Source: Bacteroidota bacterium (GTDB taxonomy: Bacteria > Bacteroidota > Bacteroidia > CAILMK01 > JAAYUY01). From it: a stretch of 42,075 nucleotides of DNA. Shown here piece by piece: positions 1 through 9,108 of this stretch; within the stretch, counting starts at the first letter, position 1; the number at the start of each line of letters is the position of its first letter. A program made the translations under genes and the position numbers. The stretch spans positions 1 to 42,075 of the forward strand of contig JADHTG010000021.1 of assembly GCA_016776505.1 (NCBI GenBank). The letters run 5' to 3'. Below the pieces are notes generated by a model. That model did not search any database. It worked only from the letters and a program-made list of their open reading frames with translations, and was not told where the DNA came from.

Positions 1-2979
1 TGGATTTGGAAATACTATAACCGATTGATAAACAGAATCCCGGCATCCCAGGTTCGAAATAGATAAAAGTTTTATTGAGAATGTGTCATCACTTATGTAA
101 ACTTTAGTTGGATTTATGGCTGTTGAATTTGTGAAGTCGCCAAAATCCCAAACATAGGAATTGCTTCCAGAATTTATTGTTGAATAATTGGTGAAATTGA
201 ATCGATTCCAACGTTCACATTGTTTGTCCTTGTTGATAGCAAATGAGGAGGCAGGAGAAGGGTTAATCCTTAGCTGCTTTGAAATTGTATCCCTGCAATA
301 ATTACTGGAAACTGCAATTAGCTGAACTATATACATATTTTCTGCAATATAGGTGTAATTAACAACATCGGTACTAGTGGAAGTATATCCATTTCCTAAA
401 GACCAGTGAAAGGATAAACTGCCCGAGCTTATTGCAGAAAGGTTGGTTAAATTGAATACATTCTCATTTAAACACTGGATACTGTCATTGATGCTGAAAT
501 CACTTACAGGCATAGGATGCACAATTACAGTTTTTGAGATGGAATCCACACATCCGTAATCTGAAGTGCAAATCAGTTTTACTTTGAAAGTATCTTGTGA
601 TGAATAGGAATGATCCGGATCTTTAAGAGTGGAAGTACTGTTATCTCCAAAATCCCAATAATAGGTCATGCTGCCCGTGTTGATAGTCGAGTTATTGGTG
701 AAACTAAAGTAATTATTCCTAAAACACTGGGCTGAATCATTAATTGCAAATTCAGGTATAGGATCTGGTCTGACGTGCAGGTTCTGAATCATGGAATCCG
801 GGCATCCCAGACTTGAGCTGACGATCAGTTTTACTGCAAATGTGCCATCTTGCTGGTAGATGTGTGATGTATCATCAATGGATGCAAAGGAACCGTCTCC
901 AAAATCCCATAAGTAGTTCAGGGTATCCTGGTAAATAGTTGAACTATCTATGAAAACAAATTCATTTTGGGCCAGGCATTGGGAAGTGTCGTTTATAAAG
1001 AATATCGCCAAAGGGGAAGGATGTACATACACATTTTTCGACAAGGTATCTGCACAATTCATTTCCGAGTTGACAATCATTGTAACCAGGAAAGTATCGT
1101 GAGAATAATACCTGTAAGTAGTATCTTTTTGGCTTGAACTTCCTGTATCTCCGAATGTCCAGTAATAAGCCAGGTTCCCGTATGCAATGGATGTTGAATT
1201 TGTAAAATCGAACAGGTTGCCGTGCAGGCATTGAACAGTATCATTGATTGAGAATCCCGGGTTGGGTTCCGGATTCACATACACATCCTGAATCATCGAA
1301 TCCATGCAGCCTTTGTTGCTGGTAACGACTAATTTTACTTCGAAAGTATCAGTAAAAGAATAGCTGTGATTTGTATCAGAAATCATTTCGCTGAAACTCA
1401 CACCGTCTCCAAAATCCCAAAAGTTATTTACTATGCTGTCCTGGCTTATGGTAGAGCTGTCTGAAAAAATAAAATAATTATCAGTAAAGCACTGGGAAGT
1501 ATCGTTTACAAAGAACTTCACATCAGGATTTGCAAATACATTTATTTCATAGCTTGTTGTATTTTCAGTCCCCATTCGATAGGTTGTCAATGTCACATCA
1601 AAAACACCAGGACTGCTAAATAAATGAGCAGGTGCGAAGTCGGTTGAGATGCTGTCATGACCTGAACCAGGATCATCAAAGTTCCATAGCACCGAGTCCA
1701 GGCAGCTTTCATTCACAATGGTAAAATGTGCTGAATCATTCACACATACATCTTCAAATTCAAACACCGGTTTATAAAGCCAGGATTGTACAAAAAGAGG
1801 CAGGCCATTGTAGCATGTTTTTCCGGCCAGTCCGACCGCGGAATCCTCAAAACAACAACCTATTCCTTTTTGGTTGGGAGCATTGATAGCTGCTAAATAG
1901 GTTGATCCATAACGATTGACATAAATCTTACCATCAGAAGCCAGTTGCATGGCTCCAGAATACCAATACCAAAAACTACCCTTATAAGAAGTCGCCACTT
2001 TGACTTTGGAGTTGTTGATATCCTGTGCAGTTCCTGCATGGACTTCAAATTGATAAATGTCGAACTGATAGGCAGTCCAGTAATTTGGGTGATCCGTTAA
2101 ATAAATTTTGGATCCATCAGGTGAGAATTCGATTGCAGCAGAAGCTGTGTACCAGAAATAATTGAAATTATCCAGGTAAAGCTCTTTTACATTTGACAGC
2201 TTACCAGTTGAATTATTGAAATCAAATAATTCACAGGCCGTGGAATCGCTGCTGTACATATAATAATGATGATAAGTAGAGGCTATTTTAGTACCATCAG
2301 GAGATGCTTTTAAATTGCCACTCCACCAGTTATAGGTAAAGGGGAAAAACAAACTTCGTCCTGCAAAAGAGGTAACCGGTGTTGAATTGACACCGGCACT
2401 GGAAACCAGGAAAGAATAAAACTTATTCGAGTTGGTTTCATGAACGATAACCCAGTAGTCCGTTCCATTTGCATGTTGTGTAGCCGTTATTTTTGCATCC
2501 AGTGTTTTTTCAAGCAAGAGGGTATTCCGGTATTGAACTGCACCTTTCCCATTATTGAGAATAGTGTTTACTGTCGAAAAACGGATCGCATCGTTATATG
2601 ATGAATTATTTCTGCTGATGGAAAAAATGTAATAAACATTTGGGTTGCCAGGACGCGGCACAATGATCACCGAATGGCCATAATTATAATAGGTTGATGT
2701 ACCCATCAATCCGCTTCCATTCTGCATGACTTTATGGGTTTTGTCATACACGGTGGAACCATTGGTGTAAAAAAGCAAATCCCCGTTTGAATCAGCTATG
2801 CTTGCGCAGCCTCCCCATGCAGTCATAACGCTGTTGGTTTGAGGCTGGGGACTTCCACTATTGAAATGGATGGAAGCCAGGTTGCCAAAATACCACTGAT
2901 GAGTTTGTTTTTGAGCGAACAAGCTGCTGAGCGAAAAAATTAAAGCATAAAATAATATGATTTTTCTAATAAGTAACAT
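1..2979 (-). CDS. Large secreted PKD-repeat protein (5' part; runs off the window)
   Basis: An open frame of 993 codons starts at ATG 2979 and continues without a stop to base 1, so the 3' end lies outside the window. Residues 1-23 form a classical signal peptide (basic start, hydrophobic core, ending SLFAQ). Residues about 25-400 form a folded domain that opens with the WYFGN..GCASI..NGDLLFYTNG pattern seen at the head of many Bacteroidota surface proteins. From about residue 410 there are seven PKD-like repeats of roughly 84-87 residues, several with WDFGD cores, each separated by a V.V.P.P linker and starting FxIND..QC. Proteins of this architecture usually end in a T9SS type B sorting domain, which would be off the edge here. 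It is probably exported by the T9SS and shown on the cell surface; the ligand is unknown. The repeats are diverged, not recent copies. Confidence 0.85.
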   Translation of the reverse strand, partial: MLLIRKIILFYALIFSLSSLFAQKQTHQWYFGNLASIHFNSGSPQPQTNSVMTAWGGCASIADSNGDLLFYTNGSTVYDKTHKVMQNGSGLMGTSTYYNYGHSVIIVPRPGNPNVYYIFSISRNNSSYNDAIRFSTVNTILNNGKGAVQYRNTLLLEKTLDAKITATQHANGTDYWVIVHETNSNKFYSFLVSSAGVNSTPVTSFAGRSLFFPFTYNWWSGNLKASPDGTKIASTYHHYYMYSSDSTACELFDFNNSTGKLSNVKELYLDNFNYFWYTASAAIEFSPDGSKIYLTDHPNYWTAYQFDIYQFEVHAGTAQDINNSKVKVATSYKGSFWYWYSGAMQLASDGKIYVNRYGSTYLAAINAPNQKGIGCCFEDSAVGLAGKTCYNGLPLFVQSWLYKPVFEFEDVCVNDSAHFTIVNESCLDSVLWNFDDPGSGHDSISTDFAPAHLFSSPGVFDVTLTTYRMGTENTTSYEINVFANPDVKFFVNDTSQCFTDNYFIFSDSSTISQDSIVNNFWDFGDGVSFSEMISDTNHSYSFTDTFEVKLVVTSNKGCMDSMIQDVYVNPEPNPGFSINDTVQCLHGNLFDFTNSTSIAYGNLAYYWTFGDTGSSSQKDTTYRYYSHDTFLVTMIVNSEMNCADTLSKNVYVHPSPLAIFFINDTSQCLAQNEFVFIDSSTIYQDTLNYLWDFGDGSFASIDDTSHIYQQDGTFAVKLIVSSSLGCPDSMIQNLHVRPDPIPEFAINDSAQCFRNNYFSFTNNSTINTGSMTYYWDFGDNSTSTLKDPDHSYSSQDTFKVKLICTSDYGCVDSISKTVIVHPMPVSDFSINDSIQCLNENVFNLTNLSAISSGSLSFHWSLGNGYTSTSTDVVNYTYIAENMYIVQLIAVSSNYCRDTISKQLRINPSPASSFAINKDKQCERWNRFNFTNYSTINSGSNSYVWDFGDFTNSTAINPTKVYISDDTFSIKLLSISNLGCRDSVYQSVIVFPNP

Positions 2980-3267
2980 CTGCTAAGTCCTTACATATAA
3001 TAATAATAATAATAAATGCTTTAAAGCTGTAAAATTACACAAAAGTTGAGAATAGAGGGATGTATTGAAATGCATATATCAAAACACGATTTACATGCGC
3101 CAAATTATATTATTTATTATTATTTAATTTGACCAGGCCAAACATTTATTATTTCTATACTTTAGGTTGTGTAAATAAGCATTTTAAATTATGATTGCAT
3201 CAGATAATTACCATCTATTTTTTAATACCTTTGCTCCTCGGAATAATAATGTTATAAAGATCAGGTC
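2980..3267. other. AT-rich divergent intergenic region
   Basis: This 288-bp stretch separates the leftward PKD gene from rightward purH. It carries six TAA units at 2998-3015 and a candidate purH promoter near its right end. I see no reading frame or RNA gene in it. No clean TAnnTTTG element is visible for the leftward gene; the closest match is AACTTTTG on the minus strand near 3040. Confidence 0.6.
3226..3233 (+). promoter_or_regulatory. Candidate -7 promoter element (TACCTTTG) of purH
   Basis: TACCTTTG matches the Bacteroidota sigma-A -7 consensus TAnnTTTG and lies 35 bases before the purH GTG. This would place the transcription start near 3239 and give a leader of about 28 nt. No good -33 TTTG is seen at 19-21 bp spacing, so the call rests on the -7 element and position. 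Confidence 0.5.
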
Positions 3268-4782
3268 GTGAAATTAATCAAAACTGCACTCATCAGCGTA
3301 TACAACAAAGATGGTTTACTTCCTATATTGGAAATGCTTAAGAAGTTGAATGTCAAGATCATATCAACCGGAGGTACATTTAATTACATTCAAAGTAAAG
3401 GCTTTGAAGCTGTTCAAGTGGAGGATATCACAGACTATCCATCCATTTTTGGTGGACGTGTCAAAACCCTTCATCCCAAAATATTCGGTGGAATATTATC
3501 AAGAAAAGAAAATAAAACGGATCAAAGTGAAAGGGAAGAATATGGAATTGAAACTATTGATTTAGTCATCATTGATCTCTATCCCTTTTCAGAAACAGTT
3601 CAGAAAGGTGCAACGGAAGAAGATATAATAGAAAAAATCGATATTGGTGGAATTTCCCTGATTCGTGCAGCGGCTAAGAATTTTCAGGATGTACTTGTTG
3701 TTCCATCCAAAGATCAATATGCTTTTATTCTGGATATACTGGAAAAAAAGAACGGGCATTCAGACTTAAATGACAGGAAACTGTTGGCTATTCAGGCATT
3801 TAATGTAAGTTCCAGCTACGACCAGAATATTTTTGACTATTTTTCAAATGATACAAATGAGTCATTGAAAAGAAGTTTTGGGAATGCTTCAAAACTCAGG
3901 TATGGAGAGAATCCTCATCAGACAGCCCTTTTTTATGGCGATCTGGAAGATTCTTTTTTCCAGCATCATGGAAAACAACTTTCCTACAATAACTTGCTGG
4001 ATATCGACAGTGCCATGCGGCTGATTTATGATTTTGATGAGCATACTTTTGCAATCTTCAAGCATTTAAATCCTTGTGGATTAGCTAGCTGTGACAATTT
4101 GCTGGATGCCTGGAAAAATGCTCTTGCTGGGGATCCTGTTTCAGCCTTCGGGGGAGTTATTGTCACCAAAGGAATCATTTCCAAAGATATTGCAGTAGAA
4201 ATGAACAAGATTTTCTTTGAGGTGGTTATTGCTTCAGGCTATGAGGCTGATGCCATGGAGATTCTCAAGTCGAAGAAAAACAGAATTATATTACAGTTGG
4301 TTAGTTGCGATTTCCCTAAAGAAGAAATCAAAACTGCATTATTTGGATTGTTAACACAGGAAAGGGATGAGCATGTGGAGCAAAAAGAAGATTTGAATAT
4401 GGTCACCCATACAAAACCCAATGATAAACAGCTAAATGATCTTTTATTTGCCAACAGAATTGTAAAACATTTGAAATCAAATGCACTGGCTATCGTTAAA
4501 AATAATCAATTAATAGGAGCAGGAATGGGACAACCCTCACGTATTGATGGATTGAATCAGGCCATTGAAAAAGCGAAAAGATTTAATTTTGATTTAAATG
4601 GATCTGTTTTAGCATCTGATGCATTTTTCCCATTTGCTGATTCTGTGCAGACTGCACACGAAAATGGGATAACAGCCGTTATTCAACCTGGAGGTTCTAT
4701 TCGTGATCAGGAATCTATTGATTATTGCAATGAGCATGGCCTCTCTATGGTATTTACAGGTATAAGACATTTTAAACATTGA
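3268..4782 (+). CDS. purH: Bifunctional AICAR formyltransferase / IMP cyclohydrolase PurH
   Basis: PurH catalyses the last two steps of de novo purine synthesis in the cytoplasm, from AICAR through FAICAR to IMP. The 504 residues match the family length. The N-terminal MGS-like cyclohydrolase domain (about 1-145) has the GGRVKTLHP motif at 62-70. The C-terminal transformylase domain contains KLRYGENPHQ, the catalytic Lys265-His266 pair in FKHLNPCG, and GDPVSAFGG. It ends in the usual phylum-typical tail GIRHFKH. The start is GTG 3268, chosen because the family sequence KTALISVY begins within a few residues and no in-frame ATG precedes it. mreB follows after 4 bp, so purH probably heads the transcript. 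The purH-mreB adjacency is common in Bacteroidota. Confidence 0.96.
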   Translation: MKLIKTALISVYNKDGLLPILEMLKKLNVKIISTGGTFNYIQSKGFEAVQVEDITDYPSIFGGRVKTLHPKIFGGILSRKENKTDQSEREEYGIETIDLVIIDLYPFSETVQKGATEEDIIEKIDIGGISLIRAAAKNFQDVLVVPSKDQYAFILDILEKKNGHSDLNDRKLLAIQAFNVSSSYDQNIFDYFSNDTNESLKRSFGNASKLRYGENPHQTALFYGDLEDSFFQHHGKQLSYNNLLDIDSAMRLIYDFDEHTFAIFKHLNPCGLASCDNLLDAWKNALAGDPVSAFGGVIVTKGIISKDIAVEMNKIFFEVVIASGYEADAMEILKSKKNRIILQLVSCDFPKEEIKTALFGLLTQERDEHVEQKEDLNMVTHTKPNDKQLNDLLFANRIVKHLKSNALAIVKNNQLIGAGMGQPSRIDGLNQAIEKAKRFNFDLNGSVLASDAFFPFADSVQTAHENGITAVIQPGGSIRDQESIDYCNEHGLSMVFTGIRHFKH

Positions 4783-4786
4783 TTGT

Positions 4787-5809
4787 ATGGGAGTAATGAG
4801 TTTATTCGTCCAGGATTTAGCCATCGACCTTGGCACTGCAAACACCATTATCATTTATAATGATGAAATAGCTGTGGAAGAACCTTCCATTATTGCCATT
4901 GACAATCAAACCAAAAAGGTTATTGCAATTGGAACTCCTGCCATGCAAATGCATGGTAAAACACATGAAAATGTGAAAACTATCAGGCCATTAAAAGATG
5001 GTGTAATTGCTGATTTTCAAGCTGCTGAACAGTTGCTTCGAGGTTTGATCAGCATGGTGAAACGAAAGCGTACTTTGTTTTCTCCTCACCTCCGCATGGT
5101 TATTTGTATCCCGTCAGGAATTACCGAAGTTGAAAAAAGAGCTGTAAAAGACTCTGCTGAAAAAGCCGGTTGCAAAGAAGTCAAATTAATTCATGAACCT
5201 ATGGCAGCGGCTATCGGGATTGGAATTGATGTAGAAGAACCCATTGGAAATATGATTATTGACATCGGAGGAGGTACTACAGAAATTGCTGTGATTGCAC
5301 TTGGCGGAATAGTCTGTGACCAATCCATTCGGATAGCTGGAGATGAATTCAATTCAGATATCATCGAGTACATGAGACGAGAACATAATGTATTGATAGG
5401 TGAAAGATCTGCTGAGCGAATTAAAATAGAAGTAGGAGCAGCATTAACTGAGCTTGATAATCCTCCTGAAAATTATTTGGTCAACGGAAGAGACTTAATG
5501 ACCGGTATCCCTAAACAAGTTTCCATTGGATATAGTGAAATAGCACAAACACTGGATAAATCAATCACAAAAGTAGAAGAAGCTATTTTGAGAGTTTTAG
5601 AAATGACTCCTCCTGAATTGTCAGGAGATATTTACCAAACAGGTCTTTATTTAACCGGTGGTGGTGCACTATTAAGAGGCTTAGCCAAGAGAATCTCTGA
5701 GAAAAATAAATTGCCCGTTCATGTCGCTGAAGATCCCCTTCGTGCTGTTGCCAGAGGAACCGGTATTGCGTTGAAAAATATAAATAAATTTAAGTTTCTT
5801 ATTTCTTAA
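4787..5809 (+). CDS. mreB: Rod shape-determining protein MreB
   Basis: MreB is the bacterial actin that forms membrane-associated filaments and guides cell wall elongation with MreC, MreD, PBP2 and RodA. The 340 residues show the actin-fold phosphate loops: DLGTANT at 14-20 and DIGGGTTEIAV beginning at Asp159. EPMAAAIG and the C-terminal TGGGALLRGL are also present. ATG 4787 gives MGVMSLFVQDLAIDLG; an internal ATG at 4796 is an equally plausible start and would remove only three residues. It follows purH by 4 bp and precedes mreC by 47 bp, consistent with one transcription unit. Identification is by strong motif match. Confidence 0.95.
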   Translation: MGVMSLFVQDLAIDLGTANTIIIYNDEIAVEEPSIIAIDNQTKKVIAIGTPAMQMHGKTHENVKTIRPLKDGVIADFQAAEQLLRGLISMVKRKRTLFSPHLRMVICIPSGITEVEKRAVKDSAEKAGCKEVKLIHEPMAAAIGIGIDVEEPIGNMIIDIGGGTTEIAVIALGGIVCDQSIRIAGDEFNSDIIEYMRREHNVLIGERSAERIKIEVGAALTELDNPPENYLVNGRDLMTGIPKQVSIGYSEIAQTLDKSITKVEEAILRVLEMTPPELSGDIYQTGLYLTGGGALLRGLAKRISEKNKLPVHVAEDPLRAVARGTGIALKNINKFKFLIS

Positions 5810-5856
5810 TTTTGGGCTTGAATTTTAAAGCATAAGCAGCAATACCATTTATTTAA

Positions 5857-6678
5857 ATGTTTAGATTATTTCTTTTTTTTAAACGATTTCATTATCCATT
5901 GCTTTTCCTGTTGCTGGAAGCTGTCGCCTTAACATTAATTATTTCCAACCTTCCCTATCATAAATCCGTTTTTTTTAACTCACTACAGGGGGTAAATGGT
6001 TTTGTTTATGCCAAAGTGGAAAAATCAACCAAATACCTTTTCCTTAAAAGAATGAATGACAGCCTTTTGTTGGAAAATGCCCGATTGAGAGCAGAGTTGT
6101 ATACTACCTTTAAAAAAGTTAAATCTGACAGTTTGTACACTGATTCGGTTAAGCATTTAACTTATTTTCTCAAACCGGCCTATGTGGTCAATAACACCAT
6201 CGATAAACGAAATAACTATCTTACTTTGGACATTGGTCAGGAAAAAGGAGTAAACACCCGAATGGGGGTTATCAGTGATAAGGGAATTGCAGGAGTCATC
6301 AAACATGTTTCCGCAAATTATGCACTTGCTATCTCTGTGCTATCCTATGACTTCAGAGTCAATGCCAGGATAGTGGAAAACGGTGAAATTGGATCTGTTT
6401 CATGGGATGGAAGATATCCTGACCGGCTTGTATTAAAAGATATTCCAAGTCACATAGATGTCCAGGTGGGCCAGAAGATAGTGGTTGGTCCCTATTCAAA
6501 TTTTTTTCCTGAAAATACCCCAATTGGCCATGTGGAAAGCTATGAATTGGTAAGTGGAGGTAGCTTTTATAAGATTTATCTTCACTTAAATGTAAACATA
6601 AAAAACCTGAGAATGGTGTATGTGGTAGAGAAAATAAATATTCTTGAACAAAGCGAATTGGAGGGTTTGGAAAAATGA
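5857..6678 (+). CDS. mreC: Rod shape-determining protein MreC
   Basis: MreC is a bitopic inner-membrane protein whose periplasmic part scaffolds the elongasome and activates PBP2. The 273 residues begin with a short cytoplasmic head and one membrane segment (about 12-32). An alpha-helical stretch with LLLENARLRAEL follows, then the beta-rich periplasmic region with the family-like GQEKGVNTRMGVISDKGIAG and a DxRVNARI segment. The final ATGA is shared with the start of mreD (4-bp overlap), which suggests translational coupling. Position between mreB and mreD supports the call. Confidence 0.93.
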   Translation: MFRLFLFFKRFHYPLLFLLLEAVALTLIISNLPYHKSVFFNSLQGVNGFVYAKVEKSTKYLFLKRMNDSLLLENARLRAELYTTFKKVKSDSLYTDSVKHLTYFLKPAYVVNNTIDKRNNYLTLDIGQEKGVNTRMGVISDKGIAGVIKHVSANYALAISVLSYDFRVNARIVENGEIGSVSWDGRYPDRLVLKDIPSHIDVQVGQKIVVGPYSNFFPENTPIGHVESYELVSGGSFYKIYLHLNVNIKNLRMVYVVEKINILEQSELEGLEK

Positions 6679-7193
6679 TCAGAAGAATTTTCATCTATTT
6701 CCTTCATTTCTTAATTCTGATGTTAATCCAGATTTTTGTCCTCAATAATATTCATTTATTTGGAATTGTACATCCGTATATTTATGTCTATTTTATTTTA
6801 TTTTTACCTGTAAATCTGCCCAAAACAACATTTATTATCATTGCATTTGCTGTGGGCCTGGCGATGGATATATTTTCTAATACTTATGGCATTCACGCGG
6901 CTGCGTCAACCTTTATAGCTTTTTTAAGGCCATTACTGGCAGGGCAGTTTGTAAGAGATAAAGAACCCGATTCTATCATTGAACCTCATATCCGAAGTTT
7001 TGGTTTGAGAGGATATATTATTTACTCCCTTACCATGGTATCTATTCATCACGAGGCACTTTATATGCTGGAAATATTGAGTTTCAGAGATTTTGGTTTC
7101 ACTTTGCTTAAAATCCTGTTAACCACCCTCATTTCATTATTATTTATTTTTATTTATGAATTGTTTTTCTTTCTGAAAAAAAATGAAGGCTAA
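6675..7193 (+). CDS. mreD: Rod shape-determining protein MreD
   Basis: A 172-residue, very hydrophobic protein with about five membrane segments, as expected for MreD, the small integral membrane subunit of the elongasome. Sequence identity is low in this family, so the call rests on length, topology, the PxxAxxxGLxMDIF-like segment (here FAVGLAMDIFSNTYG, followed by HAAAS), and its place between mreC and mrdA. It overlaps mreC by 4 bp, and its TAA shares one base with the ATG of the next gene, typical of a tight operon. Confidence 0.9.
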   Translation: MIRRIFIYFLHFLILMLIQIFVLNNIHLFGIVHPYIYVYFILFLPVNLPKTTFIIIAFAVGLAMDIFSNTYGIHAAASTFIAFLRPLLAGQFVRDKEPDSIIEPHIRSFGLRGYIIYSLTMVSIHHEALYMLEILSFRDFGFTLLKILLTTLISLLFIFIYELFFFLKKNEG

Positions 7194-9106
7194 TGATAAT
7201 TCATAAGTCCAGGCATAAGGTGGTAGTTTTTTTTATAATTTTTGTTGGAGTTGTATTTTTCCTACGTTTATTTTTCCTTCAGGTTTTTGCAGAAAAGTAC
7301 AAGCAATTTGCTGAAAAAAACGTGCTTTCAAGGAAAATCATTAAACCACCCAGAGGATTGATTTATGATAGGAATGGCAAAATTCTGGTTTCCAATGCTC
7401 CTGTCTATGATTTAATGGTGATCCCGGCTCAACTAAATCTTGAAGATGCATCTGAATTGTGTGATATTCTGCAAATTACAAAAGAAGAATACGAAGAAAA
7501 ACTGAGCGAGATTAAAAAATTCTCCTACAGGAAGCCTTCCATTTTTATTAATAATATTCCTCTTGAAACATATGGAATTTTGCAAGAGCGCTTTTATGAA
7601 TTCAAGGGGTTTTTTGTACAGCCTGAGTCCATCAGGAAATACCCCTATGAAATAGCTGCTCATGTATTGGGCTATATTGGAGAAGTGAACAAGGAGGAGA
7701 TAGAGTCTTCTGAAGGATATTATCTGCAGGGCCACAACATCGGTAAGAGTGGCCTGGAAAAAGTATATGAAAATGAGCTGAGAGGAGTTTATGGAGAAAA
7801 ATATGTCCTGATGGATGTGTACAATACCGAACAGGGCAGTTATCTGGACGGTGAATTAGACCGGCCTGCTGTAACAGGAACAAACCTTCTAAGCAGCCTG
7901 GATCTTGAATTACAGCAATACGCAGAATCATTACTCAAAGGAAAGAAAGGGAGCATTGTAGCCATCGAACCGGAAACCGGAGAAATACTTGCCATAGTGA
8001 GTAGTCCTTCCTATAATCCATCTGTACTTTATGGTCGTGATCGATCCATGAATTACAATTCACTGGCAGCCGATCCCGACAATCCTTTATTTAACAGGGC
8101 TATCACGGCTATGTATCCACCGGGATCTACTTTCAAGGTAGCGATGGCCCTAATTGGCCTGAAAGAAGGCGTTATTGCTCCATCTACTGCTTATAGCTGT
8201 CCGGGAGGTTATTATATTGGTAATTTAAGAATAGCATGTCATGCACACGCTTCACCACTTAACTTAAAGCAATCGTTAACACAGTCTTGCAATGCATATT
8301 ATTGTCATGTGTTTCGAAATGTGATTGATTTAAATACTTTTCCTTCCATTTATGATGGTTATAATAATTGGCGCAATGACGTGATTGAATTTGGACTGGG
8401 TCAAAAACTGGGGGTTGATCTTTTTAATGAGGCTAAAGGGATATTACCTAAAACAGACCGTTATGATAAAATCTATGGAAGAAACAGGTGGAAATCAACC
8501 AATATCCTTTCACTTGCCATTGGCCAGGCTGAAATTAGCCTGACTCCCCTGCAGTTGGCAAATTTTTCTGCGGCTATCGCAAACCGGGGATATTATATCA
8601 CTCCTCATTTAGTAAAATCATATATGGATGAAGGCAGGCAATACGGGAAAAAATATGAAAAACACCTGATCCAAATGGATACCTCAAAATATCGTGTGGT
8701 AATTGATGCGATGGCGAATGTTCCCAGAATTGGCACTGCCATTCGTTACGGACCCTATTTCAAGGCCTATCAGATTTGCGGAAAAACGGGTACAGCACAA
8801 AATCCTCATGGGGAAGATCATTCTGTTTTTATTTCATTTGCACCAAAATATAATCCTAAGATTGCTGTAGCTGCTGTTATTGAAAATGCCGGACAGGGTG
8901 CTCATTGGGCTGCACCCATATGTTTTCTGGTAACGGAATATTATTTAAGTGAGGCCAAACCAAGTGAAGGGACCAGGTGGATAGAAGATATCATAATTAA
9001 AGGGGTATATCATCCAAAGGTGATCAAAAGAGTGGATGAAATTACTATTGTGCAGGAAGAAAATGCAACTGAATCAGAAACTATAACGGATGAAAACAGT
9101 GAATAA
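7193..9106 (+). CDS. mrdA: Penicillin-binding protein 2 (elongation transpeptidase)
   Basis: PBP2 is the monofunctional D,D-transpeptidase that cross-links peptidoglycan during elongation and works with the glycosyltransferase RodA. The 637 residues contain an N-terminal membrane anchor (about 8-27), the PBP dimerisation/pedestal domain, and a C-terminal transpeptidase domain. Catalytic motifs are all present: SxxK with Ser312 and Lys315 in PPGSTFK, SxN as Ser365-Cys-Asn367, and KTG at 531-533 in CGKTGTAQ. The tail after about residue 605 is acidic and low complexity. The start overlaps the mreD stop by one base and rodA follows after 2 bp. Confidence 0.95.
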   Translation: MIIHKSRHKVVVFFIIFVGVVFFLRLFFLQVFAEKYKQFAEKNVLSRKIIKPPRGLIYDRNGKILVSNAPVYDLMVIPAQLNLEDASELCDILQITKEEYEEKLSEIKKFSYRKPSIFINNIPLETYGILQERFYEFKGFFVQPESIRKYPYEIAAHVLGYIGEVNKEEIESSEGYYLQGHNIGKSGLEKVYENELRGVYGEKYVLMDVYNTEQGSYLDGELDRPAVTGTNLLSSLDLELQQYAESLLKGKKGSIVAIEPETGEILAIVSSPSYNPSVLYGRDRSMNYNSLAADPDNPLFNRAITAMYPPGSTFKVAMALIGLKEGVIAPSTAYSCPGGYYIGNLRIACHAHASPLNLKQSLTQSCNAYYCHVFRNVIDLNTFPSIYDGYNNWRNDVIEFGLGQKLGVDLFNEAKGILPKTDRYDKIYGRNRWKSTNILSLAIGQAEISLTPLQLANFSAAIANRGYYITPHLVKSYMDEGRQYGKKYEKHLIQMDTSKYRVVIDAMANVPRIGTAIRYGPYFKAYQICGKTGTAQNPHGEDHSVFISFAPKYNPKIAVAAVIENAGQGAHWAAPICFLVTEYYLSEAKPSEGTRWIEDIIIKGVYHPKVIKRVDEITIVQEENATESETITDENSE

Positions 9107-9108
9107 AA

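Noticed and set aside
48..60. GGTTCGAAAT resembling a tRNA T-loop
   Set aside because: It is inside the PKD reading frame and no acceptor or anticodon stem can be built around it.
1..1760. PKD repeats as recent tandem DNA duplications
   Set aside because: The repeats share protein motifs and length but the DNA is well diverged between units.
2998..3015. Six TAA units as a CRISPR or functional repeat
   Set aside because: Simple trinucleotide tract in AT-rich DNA with no spacers or partner repeats.
3350..3565. Small frame inside purH
   Set aside because: Out-of-frame shadow of the PurH cyclohydrolase domain with no support.
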